NCBI GenBank assembly: GCA_947494975.1
Contig: CANLXA010000002.1
Location: 992,001-1,056,000 of the forward strand
Reading direction: 5' to 3'
DNA: 64,000 bases
Source: an uncultured Roseicyclus sp.
GTDB lineage: Bacteria > Pseudomonadota > Alphaproteobacteria > Rhodobacterales > Rhodobacteraceae
The notes beneath the pieces were generated by a model. It worked only from the letters and a program-made list of their open reading frames with translations. It had not been told where the DNA came from and ran no database searches. How positions within the stretch are numbered: the stretch's first letter is position 1; each line of letters starts with the position of its first letter. A program made the translations under genes and the position numbers. Shown here piece by piece: positions 48,227 through 57,159 of this stretch.

Positions 48227-49573
48227 TCAGCCGAGGTTCTTTTCCAGCCAGCCTTCCAGCCAGTGGATGGTGTAATCGCCCGTCTGCACCGCATTCGCCT
48301 GTAACAACTCGCTAAACAGCGGCACGGTGGTGTCGATCCCGTCCACGATCAACTCACCCAACGCGCGGTTCAGGCGGGCCAGCGCTTCCGGCCGGTCGCG
48401 GCCATGCACGATGAGTTTGGCGATCAGCGAATCATAATAGGGCGGGATGCGGTAGCCATCGTAAAGCGCGCTATCCATACGCACGCCAAGGCCACCGGGG
48501 GCGTGATACTGGCTGATCGTGCCGGGGCACGGCGCGAAATTCGGCAGCTTTTCGGCGTTGATCCGCACCTCGATGGCGTGGCCGTTCACCTGCAGATCCT
48601 CCTGCCGGAACGACATCGGCAAACCGGCGGCGACGCGGATCTGCTCCCGCACGAGATCCACCCCCATGATCGCCTCGGTTACGGGGTGTTCAACCTGAAG
48701 GCGTGTGTTCATCTCGATGAAATAGAATTCGCCGTCCTCGTACAGAAATTCGATGGTTCCCGCGCCTTCATAGCCCAGTTCGGCCACCGCATTGGCGCAG
48801 ATCATCCCGATTTCGGACCGAGTCGCCGCATCGATGGCGGGGCCGGGGGCCTCCTCGAACACCTTCTGGTGGCGGCGCTGAAGCGAACAATCGCGTTCGC
48901 CGAGATGCACGGCATTGCCCTTGCCGTCGCCAAAGACCTGTACCTCGATATGGCGCGGCCGCCCGAGATACTTCTCGATATAGACCTCGTCATTGCCGAA
49001 CGCGGCCTTGGCCTCGGACCGGGCGGAGCCGAAGGCCGTATCGATCTCAGCGGCGGATTTGGCGAGCTTCATGCCGCGCCCGCCGCCGCCTGCCGTGGCC
49101 TTCACGATCACCGGATAGCCGAAATCCTCACCGATCTGGCGCGCGGCGGCCAAGTCGGCCACGCCGCCCTCTGATCCCGGCACGCAGGGGATGCCCAGAC
49201 GCTTGGCGGTTTCCTTGGCGGTGATCTTGTCGCCCATCATGCGGATATGTTCGGCGGACGGGCCGATGAACTTGATGCCGTGGTCTTCCACGGCCTGCAC
49301 GAAGGCGGCGTTCTCGGACAGGAAACCGTAGCCGGGGTGAATCGCCTCGGCCCCGGTGATCTCACAGGCCGACAGGATTGCCGACATGCTCAGATAGCTG
49401 TCGGTGCCCGCGGGCGGCCCGATACAGACGGATTCGTCGGCCATGCGCACATGCATCGCGTCGGTGTCGGCGGTGGAATGCACAGCGACCGATTCCACCC
49501 CCATCTCGCGGGCGGCGCGGATGACGCGGAGCGCGATCTCGCCACGATTGGCGATCAGGATCTTGCGGAACAT
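48227..49573 (-). CDS. accC: Acetyl-CoA carboxylase biotin carboxylase subunit
   Basis: AccC carboxylates biotin on AccB with ATP and bicarbonate, the first step of fatty acid synthesis. The 448-residue ATP-grasp protein begins MFRKILIANRGEIALRVIRAA. It has the glycine-rich ATP loop KATAGGGGRGMK (about 159-170), then HLGERDCSLQRRHQKVFEEAP, and the catalytic region FIEMNTRLQVEHPVTE (about 285-300). It begins 15 bp after accB. An inverted repeat (CTCGGCTG/CAGCCGAAG) overlaps its stop codon. Confidence 0.98.
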   Translation of the reverse strand: MFRKILIANRGEIALRVIRAAREMGVESVAVHSTADTDAMHVRMADESVCIGPPAGTDSYLSMSAILSACEITGAEAIHPGYGFLSENAAFVQAVEDHGIKFIGPSAEHIRMMGDKITAKETAKRLGIPCVPGSEGGVADLAAARQIGEDFGYPVIVKATAGGGGRGMKLAKSAAEIDTAFGSARSEAKAAFGNDEVYIEKYLGRPRHIEVQVFGDGKGNAVHLGERDCSLQRRHQKVFEEAPGPAIDAATRSEIGMICANAVAELGYEGAGTIEFLYEDGEFYFIEMNTRLQVEHPVTEAIMGVDLVREQIRVAAGLPMSFRQEDLQVNGHAIEVRINAEKLPNFAPCPGTISQYHAPGGLGVRMDSALYDGYRIPPYYDSLIAKLIVHGRDRPEALARLNRALGELIVDGIDTTVPLFSELLQANAVQTGDYTIHWLEGWLEKNLG

Positions 49574-49588
49574 ACGCTCGCCCTTTGG

Positions 49589-50086
49589 TTATTCGATGAT
49601 CATCAGCGGCGCGCCGTATTCGACGGGCGCCTGGTCTTCCACGAGGATGCGTTTGACCGTGCCGGCGCGGGGGGCGGGGATCTGGTTCATCGTCTTCATG
49701 GCTTCGACGATCAGCAGGGTTTGCCCCTCCGTCACCTTGTCGCCCACGCTCACGAAGGCGGGCGATCCGGGCTCGGCCTGCAGATAAACGGTGCCAACCA
49801 TGGGCGAGGTAACCGCTCCGGGCGCCTGGGCGGGATCCTCGGGGGTTGGTGCGGGCCCCGCAGCAGCGGCAGGTCCCGATGCCGCGGGCGCGGCGGGGGC
49901 CGCAGCCGGAGCAGGGGCCGAAGCGGTGTGTGTCACCACGTTATGCTGCTTGGCGACGCGGACGTTCAGCCAATCGTTTTCGCCATATTCGCGTTTCACA
50001 TGTAGTTCGGTCAGGTCGTTATCCTGCAGTACCTCTGCCAGCGCCTTGATGAAGGCCACATCCTTGTCGTGCGATCGTTCCGCCAT
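49589..50086 (-). CDS. accB: Biotin carboxyl carrier protein of acetyl-CoA carboxylase
   Basis: The 165-residue carrier holds biotin on lysine in EAMKTMNQI (about 120). The N-terminal helical part (about 1-45) is followed by an Ala/Pro-rich swinging linker (about 50-85) and the biotinyl domain. ATG 50086 has GGAGAGG upstream. accB-accC is the standard operon. The upstream open frame to 50257 is not family-like. Confidence 0.97.
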   Translation of the reverse strand: MAERSHDKDVAFIKALAEVLQDNDLTELHVKREYGENDWLNVRVAKQHNVVTHTASAPAPAAAPAAPAASGPAAAAGPAPTPEDPAQAPGAVTSPMVGTVYLQAEPGSPAFVSVGDKVTEGQTLLIVEAMKTMNQIPAPRAGTVKRILVEDQAPVEYGAPLMIIE

Positions 50087-50295
50087 TCTGCACCTCTCCC
50101 CGTCCGCTCTGTCGCGCGCCCCGCATCCGGGGTCTCTGTCCCAAGCGCTATAGCGCAGGGTTGACCCGGGGAAAAGCCGCCCCGTTCGGACGCATATGGA
50201 GGGTTCATCCGCCAATTGCAGCCACCCCGTGCCCAAAAAGGCGGCAAATCTGGACAAAGGGGCGGCCTGGAGGATAGGACAAGCGCTCCAGAAAT

Positions 50296-50311
50296 TTTAC
50301 CATTTGATAAA
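50296..50311. promoter_or_regulatory. Degenerate RutR-type operator upstream of preT
   Basis: TTTACCATTTGATAAA matches 13 of 16 positions of the perfect RutR-like box found at 55479-55494, including the central ACCATTTG. It lies 62 bp before preT in an AT-rich patch of the 286-bp accB-preT divergent gap. It probably lets RutR control the preT-preA arm. Confidence 0.5.
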
Positions 50312-50372
50312 TTTTTCAACCCGTGCCAGCCTAATCCCGACCAAGCCAGTCGATCAGCGAGGCCTGCAAGAC

Positions 50373-51707
50373 ATGACGAACAGCCCCCGAACCCCCGGTA
50401 TTGCCGCCGCCCGGCTTGAGGCGGAGATCTTGGCGCAGAACTTCTCGGACCTGCACCCGCCCCTGGATGGGCACGAGGCGTTGGTGGCCGCGGATCGCTG
50501 CTATTTCTGCCATGATGCGCCGTGCATCACCGCCTGTCCCACCGATATCGACATCCCGCTTTTCATCCGCCAGATCGCCACCGGCACACCCGAAGCGGCG
50601 GCGCGGACGATCTTTGAGCAGAACATTCTTGGCGGCATGTGCGCCCGCGTTTGCCCGACCGAGACGCTGTGTGAAGAGGCCTGCGTGCGCGAAGCGGCGG
50701 AGGGTAAGCCGGTGCTGATCGGGCAACTCCAGCGCTACGCCACCGACACGGTCATGGCGGCCGGTGTGCATCCGTTCGAGCGTGCGCCCGAAACCGGCAA
50801 GCGGGTGGCCGTTGTTGGCGCGGGGCCGGCTGGCCTGGCCTGTGCGCATCGGCTTGCGATGCATGGCCATGCGGTGGAGATCTTCGATGCCCGCCCAAAG
50901 GGCGGCGGCCTGAACGAGTACGGTATCGCTTATTACAAGACGACCGATGGCTTTGCGGAGGCTGAGGTGGAGTGGCTGATGAAGATCGGCGGCATCACGA
51001 TGCACAACGGCAAGGCGCTTGGCCGCGACATCACGCTGGAGGGCCTGCGCGCGGAGTATGACGCGGTCTTCCTTGGCATGGGGCTGGCCGGTGTGAATGC
51101 GTTGCGCGCCGAGGGTGAGGAACGCGACGGCGTCGTGGATGCCGTTGATTTCATTTCGAACCTGCGCCAGGCCGAGAATCTCGCCGCGCTGCCCGTCGGG
51201 CGCAAGGTTGTGGTCATCGGCGGCGGGATGACGGCGATTGACGCGGCGGTTCAGTCCAAACTTCTGGGTGCGGATGAGGTGACGCTCGTTTACCGCCGCG
51301 ATCGCGCCGCGATGCCCGCGAGCGCCTATGAACAGGACCTTGCGGCCTCCAAGGGTGTGCGGTTCATCTTCAACGCGATGCCACTGGAGGTGCTCGGCAA
51401 CGGGGCCGCCACGGCGCTGCGCTGCGAATACACCAAGTCCGAAGGGCGCAGCCTGACGGGCACCGGCGAAACCTTTGACCTTGAGGCCGATCAGATCCTG
51501 AAAGCCATCGGCCAGACCCTCGATGGCGCCCCGGACGGGCTTGCCATCGAAGGCGGCAAGATCGCCGTGACCGGGGCGGGGCGCACCTCCGCCGACGGCG
51601 TCTGGGCCGGGGGCGATTGCGCGTCAGGCGGCGAGGACCTGACCGTTACCGCGGTTGCGGAGGGCCGAGACGCCGCGGAAGACATTCATGCCAGTCTGGT
51701 GGGATAA
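50373..51707 (+). CDS. preT: NAD-dependent dihydropyrimidine dehydrogenase subunit PreT
   Basis: PreT is the FAD and iron-sulfur subunit that passes electrons from NADH to PreA for uracil/thymine reduction. The 444-residue protein has N-terminal Fe-S cysteines in RCYFCHDAPCITACPTDID and CARVCPTETLCEEACV. The FAD loop is VVGAGPAGLACAHRLA (about 146), and the nucleotide loop is VIGGGMTAIDAAVQ (about 285). The C-terminal GD motif is VWAGGDCASGG. ATG 50373 starts the conserved domain. Two unrelated genes separate it from preA. Confidence 0.93.
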   Translation: MTNSPRTPGIAAARLEAEILAQNFSDLHPPLDGHEALVAADRCYFCHDAPCITACPTDIDIPLFIRQIATGTPEAAARTIFEQNILGGMCARVCPTETLCEEACVREAAEGKPVLIGQLQRYATDTVMAAGVHPFERAPETGKRVAVVGAGPAGLACAHRLAMHGHAVEIFDARPKGGGLNEYGIAYYKTTDGFAEAEVEWLMKIGGITMHNGKALGRDITLEGLRAEYDAVFLGMGLAGVNALRAEGEERDGVVDAVDFISNLRQAENLAALPVGRKVVVIGGGMTAIDAAVQSKLLGADEVTLVYRRDRAAMPASAYEQDLAASKGVRFIFNAMPLEVLGNGAATALRCEYTKSEGRSLTGTGETFDLEADQILKAIGQTLDGAPDGLAIEGGKIAVTGAGRTSADGVWAGGDCASGGEDLTVTAVAEGRDAAEDIHASLVG

Positions 51708-51749
51708 TGTGGTATCTTGTGCCCTGTCCAACAGGTTTGGGAGGCCGCG

Positions 51750-52586
51750 ATGACCCTGGAGGTTGATGTCGCGCAGCATTACACGACGGGTGGATTGATG
51801 TCCCGGATTGATGCTGCACTCAAGGATGCGGGCGCGGACCCCGCACATCCATCTTTCGACGATCTCAAGCCGGTGGACGAATTCCACACCGCGGGGATCG
51901 AATCGACGATGGCCCTGCTCGATCAATTGCAGATCGACCCCGGCATGGTGGTCTACGATCTGGGCTGTGGCATTGGTGGCACGGCCCGCCACATCGTGCA
52001 TCGGTACGGCGCGCAGGTCGAGGGCGTGGACCTGACCGAAGAATACGTTGAAACCGGCCGGGCCCTGAACCAGCGGCTGGGGCTGTCCGATGCGATCACG
52101 CTGCATCAGGGCTCGGTTCTATCGCTGCCGTGGCAGGCAGGCAGTGCCGATCTTGTCACGATGTTCCATGTCGGCATGAACGTTGCCGACAAGGCGGCGT
52201 TGTTCGCGCAGGTGGCGCAGGTACTGAAACCCGGCGGGCATTTTGCGCTGTTCGATGTGATGCGGGGCGAAAATGGCGATGACCTGGTCTTTCCGCTGCC
52301 GTGGTCCGGTACGCCCGAGACCAGCCATGTCGACGCGCCGGACGCCTATATCGGCGCGGCCCATGACGCCGGGCTTGAAAATGTCGCGCGCCGCGATCGG
52401 ACCGAATTCGCCCAACATTACTTCGACCGCGTGTTTCAGGCGATGGCGGCCAACGGCGCCGCACCGGTGGGTATCCACCTGCTGATGTCGGGTGATCCGG
52501 GGCAGAAATTGCGAAACTATGTCGCCAACCTGACATCGGGCCGTGTCACGCCCACCGAGCTGATTTTCAGAAAACCCGAATCATGA
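51750..52586 (+). CDS. SAM-dependent methyltransferase (class I)
   Basis: The 278-residue protein has the SAM loop VVYDLGCGIGGTARHIVH (about 69-86), an acidic strand end EGVDLTEEYVETGR, and post-motif VLKPGGHFALFDVMRG. Sequence style resembles ubiquinone/sterol-type small-molecule methyltransferases. GGGAGG lies upstream of ATG 51750. It follows preT by 42 bp and overlaps the next gene (ATGA). Its position inside the pyrimidine operon suggests a linked small-molecule role that I cannot specify. Confidence 0.85.
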   Translation: MTLEVDVAQHYTTGGLMSRIDAALKDAGADPAHPSFDDLKPVDEFHTAGIESTMALLDQLQIDPGMVVYDLGCGIGGTARHIVHRYGAQVEGVDLTEEYVETGRALNQRLGLSDAITLHQGSVLSLPWQAGSADLVTMFHVGMNVADKAALFAQVAQVLKPGGHFALFDVMRGENGDDLVFPLPWSGTPETSHVDAPDAYIGAAHDAGLENVARRDRTEFAQHYFDRVFQAMAANGAAPVGIHLLMSGDPGQKLRNYVANLTSGRVTPTELIFRKPES

Positions 52587-52966
52587 TCTTGCATATCCAT
52601 TTTCAGTCCATCCCGGTTGAGGATCAGGACCGCGCCCTGGCGTTCTACACGGACAAACTGGGCTTCGACGTGCATACCGACGCGCCTTATGGCGACAACT
52701 GGCGCTGGATTTTCCTGACTTTGCCCGGCGGGCAGACGCGGCTTCATTTCGCCGCGAAGACGGAAATGGAGGTACACGGCAAGCCGGCCCTTTGCCTCGT
52801 CTCTGACGATGTCGATGCAGAATGTGCCCGCTTGACCCAGGCCGGTGTGGCGATCAGCCAGGGCCCCGACGACGCGCCGTGGGCGGCCGGGGTCCGCTGG
52901 GCCACACTCCGCGACACCGAAGACAACATCATCCTGATTGAGAGCTTCACGGCAGAAGGAGCCTGA
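52583..52966 (+). CDS. VOC-family (glyoxalase-like) protein
   Basis: The 127-residue protein has the VOC fold: VEDQDRALAFYTDKLGFDVHTDAPYG at the start and ATLRDTEDNIILIESF at the end, with a metal-ligand-type Glu there. Its ATG overlaps the methyltransferase stop (ATGA), so the two are translationally coupled. It ends 1 bp before preA. Substrate unknown. Confidence 0.87.
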   Translation: MILHIHFQSIPVEDQDRALAFYTDKLGFDVHTDAPYGDNWRWIFLTLPGGQTRLHFAAKTEMEVHGKPALCLVSDDVDAECARLTQAGVAISQGPDDAPWAAGVRWATLRDTEDNIILIESFTAEGA

Positions 52967-52967
52967 C

Positions 52968-54272
52968 ATGGCAGATCTTTCCAGCGACTTCATCGGCATT
53001 TCCTCGCCGAACCCGTTCTGGCTGGCCTCGGCCCCGCCGACAGACAAGGAATACAACGTCCGCCGCGCCTTCGAGGCCGGGTGGGGCGGTGTCGTCTGGA
53101 AGACGTTGGGGGCCGAAGGGCTGCCCGTCGTCAACGTCAACGGCCCGCGATACGGCGCGATCTACGGGGCGGACCGGCGCCTTTTGGGCCTCAACAATAT
53201 CGAGCTAATCACCGACCGGGACCTCTACACCAACCTTGAAGAGATCAAGCGTGTGAAGGCTGACTATCCGGACCGCGCGATGATCGTGTCGATCATGGTG
53301 CCGTGTGAGGAACAGGCGTGGAAAGATATTCTGCCGTTGGTGGAGGATACCGGCGCGGATGGGATCGAGCTGAACTTCGGCTGTCCGCACGGGATGTCCG
53401 AGCGCGGCATGGGCGCTGCGGTGGGGCAGGTGCCGGAATACATCGAAATGGTCACGCGCTGGTGCAAGCAATACTATTCCAGGCCCGTGATCGTGAAGCT
53501 GACGCCCAACATCACCGATATCCGCAAGCCGGCCGAGGCCGCGCATCGCGGTGGGGCGGATGCGGTGTCCTTGATCAACACCATCAACTCGATCACCTCG
53601 GTCAATCTCGACACGATGAGCCCCGAGCCGTCGATTGGCGGCAAAGGTTCCCATGGCGGATATTGTGGTCCGGCGGTGAAGCCGATTGCGATGTCGATGG
53701 TGTCGGAAATTGCCCGCAACGCCGAAACACGCGGCCTGCCGATTTCGGGCATCGGCGGCGTCACCACATGGCGCGACGCGGCGGAGTTCATGGCGTTGGG
53801 GGCAGGCAATGTTCAGGTCTGCACGGCGGCGATGACCTATGGCTTCAAGATCGTGGCGGAGATGATTTCCGGCCTGTCGCAATATCTCGACGAGAAGGGC
53901 ATGAGCCTCGATGATCTGGTCGGCCGCGCCGTTCCGAACGTGACGGATTGGCAGTATCTGGACCTCAACTACGTCACCAAGGCGCGGATCGACCAGGATG
54001 CCTGCATCAAATGCGGGCGCTGCTACGCGGCCTGCGAAGACACGTCGCACCAGGCGATTTCGATGTCCGAGGACCGGGTGTTCGAGGTGATCGACGCCGA
54101 ATGCGTGGCCTGCAACCTGTGCGTGAATGTCTGCCCGGTGGAGGATTGCATCACGATGGTCGAACTGGCCCCGGGTGAGATAGATGAGCGGACGGGCAAG
54201 CCCGTGTCGCCCGAATACGCCAACTGGACCACGCATCCCAACAACCCCGGCGCGGTCAAGGCGGCGGAGTGA
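52968..54272 (+). CDS. preA: NAD-dependent dihydropyrimidine dehydrogenase subunit PreA
   Basis: PreA is the FMN and Fe-S catalytic subunit that reduces uracil or thymine to the dihydro form. The 434-residue protein has a dihydroorotate-dehydrogenase-type barrel: GWGGVVWKTLG, IELNFGCPHGMSERGMG, VKLTPNITDI, GKGSHGGYCGPAVKPIA, SGIGGVTTWRDA. A C-terminal 2[4Fe-4S] ferredoxin domain follows (CIKCGRCYAACED, CVACNLCVNVCPVEDC). The family start is FIGISSPNPFWLASAPP. PreT, its partner, is encoded upstream. Confidence 0.96.
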   Translation: MADLSSDFIGISSPNPFWLASAPPTDKEYNVRRAFEAGWGGVVWKTLGAEGLPVVNVNGPRYGAIYGADRRLLGLNNIELITDRDLYTNLEEIKRVKADYPDRAMIVSIMVPCEEQAWKDILPLVEDTGADGIELNFGCPHGMSERGMGAAVGQVPEYIEMVTRWCKQYYSRPVIVKLTPNITDIRKPAEAAHRGGADAVSLINTINSITSVNLDTMSPEPSIGGKGSHGGYCGPAVKPIAMSMVSEIARNAETRGLPISGIGGVTTWRDAAEFMALGAGNVQVCTAAMTYGFKIVAEMISGLSQYLDEKGMSLDDLVGRAVPNVTDWQYLDLNYVTKARIDQDACIKCGRCYAACEDTSHQAISMSEDRVFEVIDAECVACNLCVNVCPVEDCITMVELAPGEIDERTGKPVSPEYANWTTHPNNPGAVKAAE

Positions 54273-54282
54273 GCGGACCTGG

Positions 54283-54702
54283 ATGATCGAACGCCTTGAC
54301 CATGTGAACCTTCAGACGGTCCAGATGGACGCGATGATCGCGTGGTACACACGGTATCTGCAGTTGAAGAGCGGCCCGCGCCCGCCGTTTCCGTTTCCCG
54401 GCGCGTGGCTTTACGCGGGCGATCTGCCTGTGGTGCATCTGGTTGAAGTGGCGCAGGCGCCGCCCAAGGCCGCAGATCTGGCCTTGGAACATGCGGCGTT
54501 TCGGGCGAAGGGCCTGCCGGGCTTCTTGGGGCGTTTGGCGGCGGGGCAGGAGCCGCACAGGGTGGTACAGGTGCCGAATATGCCGCTTGTACAAGTGAAT
54601 GTCTGGGACCCGGACGGCAATCATCTGCATGTGGATTTCGACGCGGCAGAGGCCGAGGGGCTGGATCTGGAAGCCTTCACAGTGTCGAAGATCAAGGCCT
54701 AA
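54283..54702 (+). CDS. VOC-family (glyoxalase-like) protein
   Basis: The 139-residue protein begins MIERLDHVNLQTVQMDAMIAWYT and ends VNVWDPDGNHLHVDFD, the usual VOC pattern with metal ligands His and Glu/Asp. It lies 10 bp after preA and is the last gene of the preT arm. It converges with rutR. It is not a close copy of the VOC protein upstream. Function unknown. Confidence 0.85.
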   Translation: MIERLDHVNLQTVQMDAMIAWYTRYLQLKSGPRPPFPFPGAWLYAGDLPVVHLVEVAQAPPKAADLALEHAAFRAKGLPGFLGRLAAGQEPHRVVQVPNMPLVQVNVWDPDGNHLHVDFDAAEAEGLDLEAFTVSKIKA

Positions 54703-54722
54703 ACCGCGCCGAGAGACCGGAA

Positions 54723-55334
54723 TCAGGGCGCCAAAACCCTCCGAAACAGCGCGTCCAAAAACACCTCCGCCTCGTCAATCGGCTCGCGGCCTTCGCCCAG
54801 AACGGCGCGGACCTGCACATCGAAATCGGCATAATGCTGGGTCAGCGACCAGATCGAGAAGATCAGGTGATGTGGGTCCACGGGCGCAAGCCGACCTGCG
54901 GCGGACCAGCCGCGCAGAACCTCTGCCTTTTCATCCACAAGCGCTTTGAGATCCGTCGCCAGCCCGTCCTTCATCCGGGGCGCCCCCTGCACGATCTCCT
55001 GCGCGAAGAGCCGCGACTCCCGCGGCAAATCGCGGCTCATCTGCAGCTTGCGGCGGACATAGGCCAGCAGCTCTTCCTGCGGATCGCCCCCGGCATCCAA
55101 ATCCCGGAGCGGATCGAGCCAAGTGTCCACGAGCCCCTCAAGAAGGGTCACATGGATCTCTTCCTTGGAGACGAAATAGTAGAGCAGGTTGGGCTTGGAG
55201 AGGCCCGCTTCGGTGGCGATCTCGTCCAACGTGGCCCCGCGAAAGCCGTGGCGGGAGAAGACATCCAGCGCCGCCTCCAGCACGCGGGCGCGGTTTTTCT
55301 CCTGGATGCGGGTGCGGGTTTTGGGGCTGCTCAT
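54723..55334 (-). CDS. rutR: TetR-family regulator RutR
   Basis: The 203-residue regulator has a TetR helix-turn-helix (FRGATLDEIATEAGLSKPNLLYYF, about 32-55). A RutR/YcdC-type ligand-binding domain follows, with EELLAYVRRKLQMSRDLPRESRLFAQEIVQGAPRM and HLIFSIWSLTQHYADFD. RutR senses uracil or thymine and releases DNA when they bind. The gene is flanked on both sides by the pyrimidine genes. A perfect RutR palindrome is 145 bp upstream in the divergent gap, so it probably also regulates itself. Confidence 0.93.
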   Translation of the reverse strand: MSSPKTRTRIQEKNRARVLEAALDVFSRHGFRGATLDEIATEAGLSKPNLLYYFVSKEEIHVTLLEGLVDTWLDPLRDLDAGGDPQEELLAYVRRKLQMSRDLPRESRLFAQEIVQGAPRMKDGLATDLKALVDEKAEVLRGWSAAGRLAPVDPHHLIFSIWSLTQHYADFDVQVRAVLGEGREPIDEAEVFLDALFRRVLAP

Positions 55335-55446
55335 CCTGCGGTTCTGTTCCTGCCTGATTGGGGGGCAAACCGGGCGATTGCGGGCCCGATGATTGCCGAA
55401 GAGCGCAGGTCGCGCCCGGATGCCTGCAATGTGCTATCGTTTAAGT

Positions 55447-55474
55447 TGACTGTCACAGGGCTTTTGCTAGCGTG
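55447..55474 (+). promoter_or_regulatory. Putative promoter of the aminotransferase arm
   Basis: TTGACT (55447-55452) is followed after 16 bp by TAGCGT (55469-55474). The RutR box begins 5 bp later, around the expected transcription start, so bound RutR would block initiation. The -10 box is weak. Confidence 0.45.
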
Positions 55475-55478
55475 CCCT

Positions 55479-55494
55479 TGACCATTTGGTCAAA
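55479..55494. promoter_or_regulatory. Perfect RutR operator
   Basis: TTGACCA-TT-TGGTCAA has perfect 7-bp arms and equals the RutR consensus known from E. coli (TTGACCA-N2-TGGTCAA). It lies between divergent rutR and the aminotransferase gene (start 55537). It is the strongest regulatory site in the window. Confidence 0.85.
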
Positions 55495-55536
55495 AAGAAA
55501 ATGCGCCTGCCCGACAGGCGTTGGGGAGATCAGACC

Positions 55537-56868
55537 ATGGCACTCGACCGTTCCAACCCGGTTCCCAATGACCTGAGCGCGTTCTGGATGCCGTTCACGG
55601 CCAACCGGCAGTTCAAGCAGACGCCGCGCATGTTCGTTGGCGCCGACAAGATGCATTACACCACCGCCGACGGGCGGCAGGTGCTGGATGGCACTGCCGG
55701 TTTGTGGTGCTGCAATGCGGGCCACAACCAACCGCGTATCGTGGAGGCGATCCAGAAACAGGCCGCCGAGATGGACTACGCGCCCGCGTTCCAGATGGGC
55801 CATCCGAAAGCCTTCGAACTTGCAAATCGTCTGCGCGACATGGCGCCCGACCCGTTCGAGCATGTCTTCTACACCAATTCCGGGTCTGAATCCGTGGAGA
55901 CCGCCCTCAAGATCGCCATCGCCTACCAGCGCGCCATCGGGCAGGGGAGCCGAACGCGCCTGATCGGGCGCGAGCGGGGCTATCACGGGGTGAATTTCGG
56001 CGGCATTTCCGTTGGCGGAATCGTGAACAATCGCAAGGTTTTCGGGTCATTGTTGACGGGTGTGGACCATCTGCCCCACACCCATCTGCTGGACCAAAAC
56101 AGCTTCGTGCGTGGTCAACCCGAGCATGGCGCGCATCTGGCCGACGAGTTGGAACGGATCGTGGCGCTGCATGGCGCAGAGACCATCGCCGCCTGTATTG
56201 TGGAGCCGATGGCGGGCTCAACCGGCGTTCTGATGCCGCCCAAGGGCTACCTCGAAAAGTTGCGCGAGATCTGCACCAAGCACGGCATCCTGTTGATCTT
56301 CGACGAGGTGATCACCGGGTTCGGGCGGCTTGGCAGCAGCTTCGCGGCGGCGCATTTCAACGTGATGCCCGACATGATCACCTGCGCCAAGGGCCTGACC
56401 AACGGCGTGATCCCGATGGGCGCTGTGCTGGCCACCAAGGCCATCCACGACGCCTTCATGACCGGGCCCGACCACCTGATCGAACTGTTCCACGGCTATA
56501 CCTATTCCGGCAATCCGATTGCGTCGGCCGCCGGTCTGGCGACGCTGGAGACCTACAAGGAAGACGGGTTGTTCGAGCGCGCGGCGGAGCTTGCGCCTTA
56601 TTGGGAAGACGGCCTGCATTCCCTGCGCGATTGCCCCCATGTGATCGATATCCGCAATATGGGCCTGATCGGCGCGGTCGAGTTGGAGCCGATTGCGGGC
56701 GAGCCCACGAAACGCGCGTTCCAGGCGTTTCTCGACTGCTACGACAAGAACGTTCTGATCCGCACGACCGGCGATATCATCGCCATGTCACCGCCGCTGA
56801 TCATCTCCAAATCCGAGATTGATACGTTGTTCGGCACACTTCGGGACGTGTTGCAGGGGCTGGACTAG
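55537..56868 (+). CDS. Class III omega-aminotransferase (beta-alanine--pyruvate type)
   Basis: The 443-residue PLP enzyme converts beta-alanine (or beta-aminoisobutyrate) and pyruvate to malonate semialdehyde and alanine, the last step of the pathway. It starts LSAFWMPFTANRQFKQTPRM, typical of the beta-alanine group. FYTNSGSESVETALK, IFDEVITGFGRLGS and the lysine motif TCAKGLTNGVIPMGA (Lys about 288) follow. ATG 55537 is chosen; the open frame from 55486 overlaps the operator. Pathway context supports the substrate. Confidence 0.93.
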   Translation: MALDRSNPVPNDLSAFWMPFTANRQFKQTPRMFVGADKMHYTTADGRQVLDGTAGLWCCNAGHNQPRIVEAIQKQAAEMDYAPAFQMGHPKAFELANRLRDMAPDPFEHVFYTNSGSESVETALKIAIAYQRAIGQGSRTRLIGRERGYHGVNFGGISVGGIVNNRKVFGSLLTGVDHLPHTHLLDQNSFVRGQPEHGAHLADELERIVALHGAETIAACIVEPMAGSTGVLMPPKGYLEKLREICTKHGILLIFDEVITGFGRLGSSFAAAHFNVMPDMITCAKGLTNGVIPMGAVLATKAIHDAFMTGPDHLIELFHGYTYSGNPIASAAGLATLETYKEDGLFERAAELAPYWEDGLHSLRDCPHVIDIRNMGLIGAVELEPIAGEPTKRAFQAFLDCYDKNVLIRTTGDIIAMSPPLIISKSEIDTLFGTLRDVLQGLD

Positions 56869-57150
56869 ATGGCTGACGCAAAGGCAGAAACCCTGATTGA
56901 CGACGACCGTGTCCGGGTCACCCGGTTCGATTTTGCGCCCGGCGATGAGACCGGCTGGCACACCCATGGTATGGATTACGTCATCACCACGCTGACCGAT
57001 TGCGCCATGCGCCTGGAGGAACCGGGCGGCGACACGCGGGACGTCTTTGTTGCGGCGGGCACGGTTTATCGCCGCGACAAGGGTGTGGAACACAATGTCA
57101 TCAATGGTGGAGGCGCGCCGATGACCTTCATCGAGACGGAACTGAAGTAG
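56869..57150 (+). CDS. Small cupin-domain protein
   Basis: The 93-residue single cupin has the motif GWHTHGMDYVITTL with metal-type His and later GVEHNVIN. It starts directly after the aminotransferase stop and ends 9 bp before the hydrolase gene, so it is cotranscribed. Its role in beta-alanine metabolism is not known; it may bind a metal or a pathway metabolite. Confidence 0.85.
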   Translation: MADAKAETLIDDDRVRVTRFDFAPGDETGWHTHGMDYVITTLTDCAMRLEEPGGDTRDVFVAAGTVYRRDKGVEHNVINGGGAPMTFIETELK

Positions 57151-57159
57151 GAACACCCC

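Noticed and set aside
47913-48275. 120-codon plus-strand ORF across the aat-accC gap
   Set aside because: Cys/Pro/Arg/Ser-rich with no domain and overlapping the hairpins; better explained by RNA structure or noncoding DNA.
53360-53440. Valine at the position of the mammalian DPD active-site cysteine in PreA (MGAAVGQ)
   Set aside because: From memory E. coli PreA has a similar residue there, so this is not a clear anomaly.
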